Source of the DNA: Odobenus rosmarus divergens
Lineage: Eukaryota > Chordata > Mammalia > Carnivora > Odobenidae
DNA: 64,000 nucleotides
Assembly (NCBI RefSeq): GCF_000321225.1
Contig: NW_004450276.1
Span: 4,327,467-4,391,466, forward strand
Direction: 5' to 3'
The translations under genes were made by a program, and so were the position numbers. The notes beneath the pieces were generated by a model, which did not search any database, had not been told where the DNA came from, and saw only the letters and a program-made list of their open reading frames with translations. Positions 32,853 through 46,137 of the stretch are shown here, piece after piece. How positions within the stretch are numbered: position 1 is the first letter of the stretch; each line of letters starts with the position of its first letter.

Positions 32853-33243
32853 ATTATTATGTTCTGTTAATCACCATACATTACATCATTAGTTTTTGAT
32901 GTAGTGTTCCATGATTCATTGTTTGCGCATAACACCCAGTGCTCCACGCAGAACGTGCCCTCTTTAATACCCATCACCAGGCTAACCCATCCCCCCACCG
33001 CCCTCCCCTCTAGAACCCTCAGTTTGTTTTTCAGAGTCCATCGTCTCTCATGGTTCATCTCCCCCTCTGATGTCCCCCGCTTCATTTTTCCCTTCCTACT
33101 ATTTTTTTTAACATACAATGTATTATTTGCTTCGGAGGTACAGATCTGTGACTCAACAGTCTTGCACAATTCACAGCGCTCACCATAGCACATACCCTCC
33201 CCAATGTCTATCACCCAGCTGCCCCATCCCTCCCGCCCCCCAC
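32853..33243 (-). mobile_element. Young carnivore L1 3' end inserted in the L1MA element
   Basis: Reading on the - strand, this is the 3' UTR of the young carnivore L1 (including ggttagcctggtgatgggta near 32965) ending in an A-rich (TAA)n tail. It lies between two parts of the older L1 3' region: flanks resembling ttctttc and acttagcataat join in intact L1MA copies. No clear target-site duplication is visible. An open frame of 288 codons on the - strand (33733-32867) runs from old ORF2 remnant into this insert and is a chance fusion. Confidence 0.88.
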
Positions 33244-34705
33244 CACTTAGCATAATACCCTCCAATTCATTGATGTGGTCACAGAGGCACAATTTCACTC
33301 TTTTTGCAGGCTGAATAATATTCCAGTGTGTGTTCTTTATCCATTCTTCTGCAGATGAACACCTAAGTTGTTTCCATATTTGGCTAATATGGATAATGCT
33401 GCAATGAACAAGAAAGTACAGAGATCTCTTTGAGAAATGATTTTGTTTTCTTTGGAATATACCCTGTAGTGGGACTACTAGATCATACTGTAGTTCTCTT
33501 TTTAGTTTCTTGAGGAACCTCCATACTGTTTTCCATAGTGGCTGTGACAGTTTACGCTTCCAACAGACTGCATGGTTTTCTTGTTCTCCACATCCTCTCC
33601 AGCATTTGTTATCTCTTCTCTTTTTGATAATAGACATCATAACAGCTGTGAGGTGATATCTCCTTGTGCTTTTTATTTGTATTTCCCTCAAGACTGATAT
33701 TGTTGAGCACCTTTTCATATACCTGTTAGCCATGCGTACATCACCTTTAGAAAAGTGGCTCTTTAGGTCCTTTGCCCATTTTTTGTTTGTTTGCTATTTA
33801 GTTATATCAGGTCCTTGCATATTTTGGATATTAACATGCTATGGGATATGTGGTCTACAAATATTTTTTCCCCATTCCATAGGCTGCCTTTTCATTTTTT
33901 TGGTTTACTTTGCTGTGCAGAAGATTTTTTGTTTGACATAGTCCACCTTGTTGTTTTTGTTCTTGCTGCCTTTCCTTTTGGTGTCAAATCCAAAAACATC
34001 ATTACTGAGACATATCGAGGAGCTTACCCTCTGTGTTTTCTTCTAGGACTTTTGTGGTTGCAGGTCTTATAGTCAAGCCTTTAATCTATTGTGAGTTGAT
34101 TTTTGTGTACAGTGATTTAGGGGTTCAGTTTCACTTTTTTGCATGTGGTTCTCCACTTTTCCCAGCACAATTTATTGAAGAGACTGTCCTTTCCCCATTG
34201 TGTATTCTTGGCTTCTTTATTGAAAATTATTTGACCACATAAGAACAGGTTTATTTCTGGGCTCTCTGTTATGTTCCATTAATCTAGGTGTCTGTTGTTA
34301 TGCCAGTACCTTACTGTTTTGATTACTAAAACTTTGTAATACTTTGAAATCAGAAAGTGTAATGCTGCCAATTTTGCTTTTCTTCTTCAAAATTGCTTAG
34401 CTATTTGGAGTCTTTTGTGCCTCAATACAAATTTTAGGATTCTGTTTTATATCTGTGAAAGATGTCATTTGAATTTTTGTAAGGATTGCGTTGAATCTGT
34501 AGATTGCTTTGGGTGGTATGACATTTTAACAATATTAATTCTTCCAGTCCATGAATATGGAATATTTTTACATTATTTGTGTCTCCTTAGTTTCTATCAT
34601 CAATATCTTATAGTTTTCAACATACAGATCTCTCATCTTCCTGTTTAAATGTATTCCTGGGTATTTTATTGTCTTTGAAGCCATTATAAGCAACATTCTT
34701 TTCTT

Positions 34706-34949
34706 TTTTTTTTCTTTTAACAGCATTTACTTTATTTGCATTTTTTGTTTAATTTTTTAAATTTTATTATGTTATGTTAATCACCATACATTACATCATT
34801 AGTTTTTGATGTAGTGTTCCGTGATTCATTGTTTGCATATAACACCCAGTGCTCCATTCAGTACATGCCCTCTTTAATACCCATCACCAAGCTAACCCAT
34901 CCCCTCACCTCCCTCCCTTCTAGAACCCTCAGACTATGGACTCTGAGAT
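34706..34949 (-). mobile_element. Young carnivore L1 3' end with micro-inversion
   Basis: A second young L1 3' UTR fragment on the - strand is flanked by a perfect 16-base target-site duplication 'gcaacattcttttctt' (34690-34705 and 34950-34965). The end that would be 5' carries 18 bases (34931-34948, agactatggactctgaga) in inverted orientation relative to the rest of the element, where related copies read tctcagagtccatagtct. This fits twin priming during insertion. Confidence 0.93.
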
Positions 34950-37900
34950 GCAACATTCTTTTCTTAAATTCTCTTACTGATAGTTCTTTGTTAGTCTGTA
35001 GAAAATCAACTGATTTCTGTATATTAATTTTGTGTCTTGCAACTTTACTGAATTTGTTTATTATTTCTAACAGTTTTTTGGTGGAGTCTTTAGCGTTTTC
35101 TATTTTATAATATCATGTCATCTTCAAACAGAGACAATTTTACTTCGCTTTTCCCAATTTGGATTTCTTTTATTTTTTTTCTTAATTAATTTCCCTTCCA
35201 CTTCCAGTACAATGTTGGATAAAAATAGTGAGAGTGGGCATCCTTGTCTTTTTCCTGATCTTAGAAGAAAAGCTTTCTACTTTTCACTCTTAAGAATGAT
35301 GTTAGCTACAGGCTTGTCATTTATAGACTTTGTTATGTTAAGATACATTCTATCAATAATTTGTTAAGCATTTTTATCATGAAATGATATTGAATTTTGT
35401 CAAATTTTTTTGCATCTATTTGGATAATTATATAATTTTTATCCTTCATTTTATTACTGTGTTTATCACATTGCTTGATATGTGTACTTTGAATTATCCT
35501 TGCATCCCAGGAATAAATCCGGCTTGATCATGGTGTATGAAACTTTTAATGTACTATTGAATTCGTTTGCTAATATTTTGTTGAGGGTTTTTGGATCTGT
35601 TTTCATCAGGGATATTGTTCTGTAACTTTCTTTTCTTGTAATGTCCTGATACCCTGATACCCTGCTGGTCCTGTGAAATAAACTTGGAAGTGTTTTTTCT
35701 TCTAATAAGGATTGCTACTAATTCTTTTTTTAAATGTTTGTTAGAACTCCCCAGTGAAGCCATCTGATCCTGGACTTTCCTTTTTTTCCAATTACTGATT
35801 CAATCTCCTTTTTTCTAATGACTGATTCAATCTCCTTACTAGTAATTGGTCTGTTCAGGTTTTCTATTCCTTCATGATTCAGTCTTGATTAGTGGTATGT
35901 TTCTAGGAATTTATATATTTCTTCTAAGTTGTCCAGTGTGTTGGCATATAATTGTTCACACTAGTTTCTTATAATCCTTAGTACTTCTGTGTTATCAGTA
36001 GTCAAGCCTCCACTTTCATTTCTGATTTTATTTGAGTCTTTTCTCTTTTTTTCTTAGTGTAGCTAAAATTTTGTCAGTTTTTTTATCTTAAAAAAATTCT
36101 TTATTTCATTGAGCATTCCTATTTTCTTTGGAGTCTCCATTTCATTTATTACTGCTGTGATCTTCGTTATTTCCTTCTGCTAACTTTGGGCTTGGTTTAT
36201 TCTGTCCTAAGGTGTAAAGTTAGGTTGTTTTTTGAGATCTTTCTTTTTTCTTAATGAAAGCATTTATGGCTGTCCATTTTCCTCTTAGAGCTGCTTTTGC
36301 TGCATCCCATAAGTTTTGATATGTTGTGTTTCCATTTCTATTTGTCTCAAGATATTTTTAGAATTTCCTTTTGATTTCTTCTTTGACTCATTGGTTATTC
36401 AGGAAGATGTTTTTTAGCCTCCACATATTTGTGAATTTTCTAGTTTTCCTTCTGCTTGTAATTTCTAGTCTCACACCATTTTGGTCAAAAAGCGTACATG
36501 ATATAATTTCAGTCTTCATAAATTTGTTAAGACTTGTCCTGTGGCCAAACATATGATCTGTCCTGGAGAATTTTCCATGTGCACTTGAGTAGAATGTATA
36601 TTCTGCTACTGTTTGATGACATATTCTGCATATTTCTGTTAGGTCTATCTAGTCTAACACATAGTTTAAGTCCAATGTTTCCTTATTGATTTTCTGACTG
36701 GATGATCTGTCCATTGTTGAAAGTGGGATATGAAGTTCCCTACTGTTACTGCTTTGCTGTTTATTTCTGCCTTCAGGTCTGTTAATATTTGCTTTATATA
36801 TTTAGCTGCTTTTATGTGGGTGCATAAATTTTTACAATTGTTATATCCTCTTGATGAATTGACCCATTTATCATTATATAATGATCTCCTTTGGCTTTTG
36901 TTACAGGTTTTGGCTTAAAGTCTATAATATCTAATATAATTCTATCTATCCCTGCTTTCTTTTGGTTTCCATTTGCATGGAATATTGTCTTCCATAATTA
37001 CACTTTCAATCTACCTGTGTCCTTGAAACTAAAGTGTGTCTCCTATAAGCAGCATATATAATAGTCTTTTTATTCTTTTTTATCTCTTCAGCCATTCTTT
37101 TTTTTTTTTCACTCTGTGACTTTTGATTGGGGAATTTAAGTCCACCTACAATTAAAGTAACCATTGATAGGTATGTATTTACTGTTGTCATTTTGGTAGT
37201 AAGTCTCCTGGCTCTTTTGTAGTTCCTTTTTTCCTTTCTTCCTCTCTTCCTCTTTTCCTCTGTGATTTGATCATTTCCTGTAGCTCTATGCTTAAGATTC
37301 CTTCTACTCCATCTTCTGTGTTTCTACCATAGGCTTTTGTTTTGTGGTTACCATGAGGCTTATATAAAACATCTTATATTTATACCATCTATTTTAAGCC
37401 AATAATGACTAACTCAAACTCATACAATAGCTCTATATTTCACACCCTCCACCACATTTTATGTTTTTGATGTCCCCAGTTTACAACTTTTTCTACTGTG
37501 TATCCATTAACAAGTTACTATAGTTATTTTTTACGCTTTTGTCTTTTAACCTTTATACATGAGTTATAAGTGATTTACCCATTACTGTTACAATATTAGA
37601 GTATTCTTAATTAACTATATATTTACCTTTACCCCAGTGAGTTTTATATTTTCATATAATTCCTATTACTTATTTGTATCCTTTCATTTCAGCTTAAAGA
37701 ACTCCCTTTAACATTTCTTATAAAGCTGGTCTAGTGGTGATGAACTTCAATTTTTGCTTGTTTGGAAGACTCCATTTCTCTGCCAATTCTGAAGGACAAC
37801 TTTTTTTGGTAGAGTACTCTTAGTTGGCAGTTTTTTTCCTTTCTATTAGCACCTTGAATATCTCATCCTATTCACTCTGGCCTGCAATGTTTCTGTTGAA

Positions 37901-38599
37901 AAATCTTCTCATTGTTTTATGGAGGGTCTTTTATAAGTAGTAAGTTGCTTTTCTCTTGCTGCTTTTAAGATTCTTTGTTTTCAACTTCTGATAGTTTAAT
38001 TATAGTGTGTCTAAATAATAGTCTCCTTTGATTCATCTTATTTGTTATTTTGGGGCTTCCTGGATCTGGATGTCTATTTATTTCTACAGGGTAGGGAAGT
38101 TTTCAGCCATTATTTCTTTGAACAAGCTTTCTTCCCCTTTCTTTCTCTCTTCTTTTTCTGAGATTCCCATAATAGGAACATCAGTCCACTTGATGGTGTC
38201 CCATATGTTCTGTAAGCTATCTTCACTCTTTTTTCTTTTTGTTTTTTTACTGGATGAATTCCACTGCACTGTCTTCAAGTACATTGTTCCTTTCTTCTAC
38301 TTGATCTAGTCTGTTGTTGAATCATTCTATTAAAATTTTCAGGTCAGTATTGTATTCTTCATCTCTCTGATTTGTATTTAGTACTTTTTATGCTTTCTAT
38401 ATCTGTTGTATTCCCATTTTGTTCATGTATTACTCTTGTAACTTCAATGAGCATTTCTATGACTGCTGTTTTGAGCTCGTTTAGGTAAATTAACTTACTG
38501 ATGTTTCATTAAGATTGGTTTCTGGAGATTTATCTTGTTCTTTTGTTTGGAATGTATTTCCCTGTTTTTGTTTTTTTGTTTTTTTTTTTTCATTTTTCT

Positions 38600-39800
38600 T
38601 GACTCTCTTAGTTTCTGCACATTAGATAAAATAGCCACCTCATCCAGTCTTTTCAGAGTGGCTTATGTAGGACACAAACTGCATCAATAAGCCTAGCCCA
38701 GGCTCCTGGTTGTCTCTTAAATCTCTATGATTATACCTGACACTGTTTTTGTTCTTAGTGGTTCCCAGTAGTTGAGAGTATGCCCAGACCCATCAGTGTT
38801 TCCAAGGGAATGATCATAGTCAACACCTATATGTGGGGTTGATCTGGACCCAGACCCTCAGGCAGCAGCTAAGAAAGTACGCAGTTAAACTCCTTCTGGA
38901 GAGAAACTGGGAGATAGGCATTTTTGCCTGGTCTCTCTATGAGCTGTAAGGGGGTGCTCCTTTGCCCATTTAGAAACTGTTTATTTGCTATAATCATCTA
39001 GGATTTGTGAATACAAGCCTCATTGGCTATCATCTTGCTATAGCAAGGTGATTTGGCTGCCTAAACCTCAGATAGAGCTATAAAAGTGAGGACACTAGAT
39101 GTGTGGACAAGCTCTTTCAAGGTAGATACTGGCAACTTGGTTTTGTTGTTGAAGTTAGCCAGAGAGAGATGGTGGAGGAAGTGCTCATTGGCTCTTTTGG
39201 GTCCTGGGGAGGATAATAGTCAGCAGCTAAATGGACTGATTAGAAGCCAGACCCTCATGCTATAGCTTATAAAGTACATAGTCACACCCCTTCCAGGGAA
39301 AGATGGGCATTTTTGCCTGCTGCCTCTCTGCTGAGCCCTGGGGGCCTAGCCGTGGCAAGTACTCATGGGTATACCTGTTGCTTCTTTGTCTGCTATAGTC
39401 CTGTGGGACTTGTAAATGCAAATCCAGTTGTCTATCAGAACCAGATGATCTGGGGACCTGTCTCTCAGGTGGCAGCAACAAAAGCTGGGTGCCAGACATG
39501 TGCAAGCTCCTTTCCAGAAGGATGTCGGTGACCTGTTTTTATTGTCAGAGTGAGCAAAAGGAAGAACGTGGGGGAAGTGCCCCCTGGCTCTTTTGGGTTC
39601 CAGAGAGGATCACAGCAGCTAGATGCATGCAGTTTCAACGTGGGTATTTTCTCAGTTGTCCAAATTCTAGCAGTTACTTGGCTAGTTTTTAGATTTCTCT
39701 CAGAGGAAATTGCTCTGTATGTAGCTTTGTGTGTACATTGGGTGTGTCCATGGGAGGAGGGAAATTCAGAAGGCTCCCATGTCACCATCTTGGTCAAAAG
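38600..39800 (-). repeat. L1MA 5' UTR with about 390-bp imperfect tandem units
   Basis: Matching landmarks recur at a constant distance: 'ggcatttttgcctg' at 38917 and 39306 (389 bases apart), and 'ggctcttttggg' at 39190 and 39586 (396 bases apart). Two diverged units are visible. Short open frames on both strands within this GC-richer part (39260-39867) are shadows of the UTR. Confidence 0.75.
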
Positions 39801-41282
<1,482 letters not shown>

Positions 41283-42157
41283 TAATTCTTTGGATTTTGT
41301 TTTTTATTCTGATATCATTGGCATTATGATTGATGAATTTCATAGAATTATTGAACAATTATATCCTGATGGTATTATAATGAAATATCTCTAAGAAGAA
41401 ACACTTCCAACTTGGAAGGACTACTCTCCTACATCTGATTATTTTTTGTTTCTTTTTGCCTTGTCAATTTCTGTGACATATTTTGATTCTAATTCCAAAA
41501 GTATGAGTATACATGAAAACTTGTGTGGCTCAGTGACCCAATACCAAGAGCATATCAGGACCCACAATCTCTTTGGCCAGTGTGTATTTCAACCTGATAG
41601 GCAAAATTAGTTAGAGTTCTAAGTGACAAAAAGAATAATGGAATTTAAACTTATAGTTTGTTTCATCTTACCAAATTCACAAAGTAAAGAATGGAAATTT
41701 ACTAAATTATAGCCCTAAATTTACAGAATGTCTAAATTAGAATAATAGCATGATTAGTTTAAAAACTCTGTTGACAATATAATCACAGTCTATTAGACAA
41801 CCTAAACTTTTTGGGAAGGAAACAAATATAAGAATAAAATTCCAGGAACAGTAGATGTGATATTTTAGGCAGTCACTAGGCATGAGAGAAATTTTGACAA
41901 TGTGAATTGATGATGGGCATTATTAACCCATGGGTTAATGGGTATTTGTAATAATACAGGCTCAGTATCTCATTTGAAGGGTTATTTTTTGTTAGCAAAT
42001 GAATCTTTGACTATTAAAAGGTTGTTGACAATTTAAAAATGATTCACTTTGGTCAAGTCTTCTGAGATACAACTTTTCTATAAAGTGAGGGATAGTTTTA
42101 TTTCAATTAACTAGGTCAGCTTTTAGAAATCTTATAATTTTAAATATTTCCACTCCT

Positions 42158-42365
42158 GGGCGCCTGGGTGGCTCATTTGGTTAAGCGACTGCCTTCGGCT
42201 CAGGTCATGATCCTGGAGTCCCGGGATCGAGTCCCACATCGGGCTCCCTGCTCGGCGGGGAGTCTGCTTCTCCCTCTGACCCTCTTCCCTCTCGTGCTCT
42301 CTATCTCTCATTCTCTCTCTCTCAAATAAATAAATTTAAAAAAATAAAAATAAAAATAAATAAAT
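42158..42365 (+). mobile_element. Carnivore SINE
   Basis: Head 'gggcgcctgggtggctcatt' at 42158, Pol III A-box-like tggctcatttgg, B-box-like ggatcgagtcc, and an A-rich tail with AAATA units. A perfect 16-base target-site duplication 'aaatatttccactcct' lies at 42142-42157 and 42366-42381. Confidence 0.97.
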
Positions 42366-42381
42366 AAATATTTCCACTCCT

Positions 42382-44630
42382 TTGAAGAATTCTCCCATGT
42401 GGAATTAATCATTTACTTGGGGCAATGATATAAATAAAATATAATATAGAATCTGGTCTGCTTGGTGCTTCTTTAGCCACAGCTAAGTTTTGATATCATA
42501 GCCCATCGTATTCTTGTATCACCGTACTTGCAAGCTGGGAGAATATATCTGAAAGGCACTCATTCATTTTTAGTCTTCATAATAATCTAGTATAATCCTG
42601 ACCCTGCAGAATATCATTATAGAATGTTAATTTTCAACTATTTTAACCAGCAGTGGTAAGGTTTCTGGAAAGATGTAGGGTCAGTAAGTCTGGGGTCTTA
42701 AATCTCACTAACTGTAGGCTTTTCAAAACAGAAGTTTGTTGTTGTTTTTTTTATTGTGGTCTCTCTTTCTAGTCTATATTATAAAAATCATCATCTTTAT
42801 GCATACTGTTCTCAATGGGCGTCTCACATTGCGGAGTAGCAGTTAATTTTTCCTATTCCTTCTTTGTAGTAGATTTGGTATTTTTTAAATTTTGTTTCTT
42901 TATTGTAATCAAAGAAAAATTTTCCACTATGATTTTCCTGTTTTGTCATGGGGAATATTAGACTGATAGACAATTTCAACACTTTCTTTATATTTCCAGA
43001 CTATTATCCTATTGAACACTAGCCCTTCTGAACTCAGAGTTCTAAGGAAGTCATTACTTTATTATTGGCCTTATTGGCCTTTCTCTGTTCTGGTTAGAAA
43101 GCAGCTTTTTATTTCATATTCTACCTTAATTTATTTCCAATAATTGTCATGTATTTTATTTCGCTGATACAAATTTCTGTTTGTAAAATTTGCCACAGTA
43201 AGGGTTCCCTTGCATTTGAGGAGAAAGCTAGATGCTTCTGACACTTCTAGAAAAAAAATTTATGATCACAATAGCATAAAATAGTTAGTTGTTTGCATAA
43301 TGTATTATCCTTAACAAAGTGCTTTCACATACAGTATAGTTTTCTATTCTTCAGTGATATCCTATATTCTTAATATCCCTAAAGGTACTGGCACATGAAG
43401 GTAGCTTAATTATGGAATTAGATCATATCACAATTATCTTTATTTTATAGCTAAGCAGACTGCATCAGAAAGGTTAAATGACATACTTGAGGTCACAGAG
43501 CTAGTTAAGGACAAATCCAGGACTAAAGGCTCTCATTTGGTGATGCCAAGGTACTTCAACATTATTTTTTTCTTTCCCAAGGAGATTATGTATAACAATT
43601 CACAAATATATTTCTCATTTGTTTTTTAATAAATATCGGCTAATGTTTGGTGTTTAATAATCTTTTTATCTAACGCCAGTATATGACACAATCACAATCT
43701 CATACAATACCTAGAAGTATTCTTAGTTGAGTTATAGAGCTAGCGAAATCATAAGGACATAATAAAGAGTATAATTTTGTGTTCTTGTCCAGGTTAAATT
43801 TACAGAACCAACATTATAGATAGGGAACTAAGTATAATTCTTTCCATACTAAGTTGCTTCTAGCTGGCTAATGCCAGCTTTGTTTTATTTTATTTTATTT
43901 TATGTGAGTGAGAAAAAAAAATCTGATGTATGCAGAAACTACCAATAGAGCACTTGGTTTAATTGTACAGTAAAATTAGTAATGCATTGAATAAACTTAT
44001 TGACACAAGTTTCATTTTTATTTCCCTCAACTGATTTATTCCAGTAGATAATTATGTTTCTTTTAGTAACTCGGTCTGTGCCAACTGCCCATACTAACGA
44101 CTCAGATGACCTTCAACTCTGCCATGTTCCTCATATAGAAATTTCTCCAACAGTATAATTTTTCACAGTGCAAACTAGATCAATAATGGTCAAAATTAGA
44201 ACATACATTTGCACTTATAACAATTTTGCTCATAATAGGATTGAGATAGGAGAGTACTTCTACTGTTTAAAATAAGAGTGAATACAGATTTATTCGGGGC
44301 ATTCAGTGTTCCCTTATCAAAATCCCAATGTTCTTCTAGCCATACTGGTGAGAGGAGTAGTGGAGGCTCAGATTCCTTCAAATAAATAAGTTATCTCTCC
44401 TGAGGTTGTATCTCTGTATTATTGAACCAAAGATTTAAAATTCTGTTTTAAGTTATAGTTCCCCATTGTTACACAGCTGTTTATTTTAGTTCACTTCAAA
44501 GATACCATTTACTTAGGATGAAGAGAAAGCCCAAAAAGCATATTGTCATTTTCTTAATTTTCTGTCAGATTACCAACTGTTCACTTTAATGCGTTTTCCA
44601 GTGTCAGAGAATCCATTTGTGTCTTGTGCA
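42382..44630. other. Unassigned intron sequence
   Basis: No gene was found. A short stretch near 43425-43530 (tagctaagcagactgcatcagaaaggttaaatgac...ggtcacagagctagtt) resembles antisense MIR; otherwise nothing was recognised. Confidence 0.45.
43425..43530 (-). mobile_element. MIR-like fragment, antisense
   Basis: The order 'attttatagctaagcagact', then gaaaggttaaatgac and ggtcacagagctagtt follows the reverse complement of the MIR core. It is short and diverged. Confidence 0.5.
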
Positions 44631-45410
44631 TAGCTTTAATTACCTTATAAAATTAACCATCTTGCCCTCTATTTCCTTAATATATTAATAACAGTTCCTT
44701 TAAAGTTTATGGCTGATAACTAATATCTAGATTCCCTGTGGGTCTATCATGTCTTTTTTTTTTCTTTTCCTCTAGATTTTCATTTATTGGTCCTGTTTCC
44801 TTGCATGCCAGATACTTTTTGATCAAATATTAGGCATTGTTTACAAACTGCTAAAAAGATACTTTGAGGTTGTGGATGATGTTTTCTTCCTCCCAGTGAG
44901 GGTTTACTTTTTCTGTTTGGCAGGTAGGATGGAACAGATTACTTTAATACTGTCAGGGCTAAGCTCATTCAAAGTTGAGCATCAGTCCTTATAAAGACTG
45001 GCGTATTTCTGGTTAGTACTTGCTCTTAGAAAGTAGTCCTTCAGGAATCTCCACCCAGGCCTGGGTTTTACTACAGGACCTTTTGCCTTAATGTCCCTGA
45101 ACCCCTATGTTTTCCTCAGCTTTGTGAGACTCTCTGAAGTTCTGTTCAGTTTCTCAGTCTCTAAATCTTGCTTGTAAATTGCCAAATGCCTTGATAGGAA
45201 AGTGGTATTGCATTCACTTCTGTGATTTCCTTTCTCTGGACTCTTGGCTTTTCAAGTCTTTGCTCTTTGATAGCCACCTGATGCCTTCAACAGGTGCTTT
45301 CCATATGTTATTTATCTTTCCTGCTTGATCTCAGTAGGAGAAATGGTTTTACAAGTTTGTCTGCCATAGCCAGAAGTCCCCATTCACTTTTAATAACCAT
45401 CTCCTAATTT
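44630..45410 (-). mobile_element. Possible old L1M/HAL1-like fragment
   Basis: The text near 44785-44880 ('cctgtttccttgcatgccag', then atactttttgatcaaatattaggcattg) resembles a segment recurring in old L1M/HAL1 elements as I remember them. Assignment and limits are weak; a repeat-library search is needed to name it. Confidence 0.3.
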
Positions 45411-45414
45411 GATA

Positions 45415-45790
45415 CAATCTAGCATTTACTGAGCTCTCCATATATGCCAGGCAGTGACCTAAGTGCTTAAAATTTATCTCATATAATTCTCACCAAAAAA
45501 AGAGGTAGGGCGCCTGGGTGGCTCAGTTGGTTAGGCGACTGCCTTCGGCTCAGGTCATGATCCTGGAGTCCCGGGATCAAGTCCCGCATCGGGCTCCCTG
45601 CGCAGGGAGTCTGCTTCTCCCTCTGACCCTCTTCCCTCTCGTGCTCTCTCTCTCTCATTCTCTCTCTCTCAAATAAATAAATAAAATCTTTAAAAAAAAA
45701 AAGAGGTAGTTGCGTTTATCATTTATGGAGAGGGGAAACTGAAACACCCAGAGAGGTTCAGTAACTTTCTCAAAATTATTAAACAAAGAT
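45415..45790 (-). mobile_element. MIR, antisense, split by a SINE
   Basis: The left half (gcatttactgagctctccatatatgccaggcag...tctcatataattctcacc) and right half (gaggggaaactgaaacacccagagaggttcagtaac) form one reverse-complement MIR when the SINE at 45509-45695 and one duplication copy are removed. Confidence 0.82.
45509..45695 (+). mobile_element. Carnivore SINE inside a MIR
   Basis: Head 'gcgcctgggtggctcagttg' near 45510 and tail AAATAAATAAATAAAATC. The target-site duplication is 'aaaaaaagaggtag' at 45495-45508 and 45696-45709, perfect over 14 bases, indicating a recent insertion. Confidence 0.96.
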
Positions 45791-45884
45791 TCATCCAAGG
45801 GAATATAACTCCAAAGCCTGTAGACCTAATCACTGTACTGTAATGCCTCTCTCCAAACTTCCTTTTCAAGAAATAACTAAACTG

Positions 45885-46121
45885 GGGGCACCTGGATGGT
45901 ACAGTCAGGTAAGCTTCTGACTGGGTTTCTGCTCAGGTTGTGATCTCTGGGTCCTGATCTCAGGGTCATGAGACTGAGCCCCCTGTCGAGCCCTGTATCA
46001 GGCACCATGCTCAGCAAGAAGTCTGCTTAAATTTCTTCTTCCTCTCCCTTTACCCCTCCTCCCCTGCTCTCATGTACTCTCTCTCTCTCTAAAATAAATA
46101 AATCTTAAAAAAAAAAAAAAC
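45885..46121 (+). mobile_element. Older carnivore SINE
   Basis: A diverged copy: head 'ggggcacctggatggtacag', longer internal region, (CT)n, AAATAAATAAATC and a poly-A tail. The duplication is agaaataactaaactg (45869-45884) and agaaatgactgaactg (46122-46137), two differences in 16. Confidence 0.93.
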
Positions 46122-46137
46122 AGAAATGACTGAACTG

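Larger units (their letters stand above)
32395..39800 (-). mobile_element. Old full-length L1 (L1MA-type), minus strand
   Basis: On the - strand the element begins near 39800 with a CCAAGATGG YY1-like motif (39785-39793) and has a 5' UTR with imperfect tandem units (about 38600-39800). An ORF1 remnant follows at 38284-38084 (M-G-I-S-E-K-E-E-R-K-K-G-E-E-S-L-F-K-E-I), then a long ORF2 remnant across 38000-33290 with many stops, and an L1MA-type 3' UTR (about 32395-32850). Younger L1 fragments at 32853-33243 and 34706-34949 interrupt it. Removing them leaves about 6.7 kb, near full length. It is antisense to PLXDC2 and cannot encode active proteins. Confidence 0.88.
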
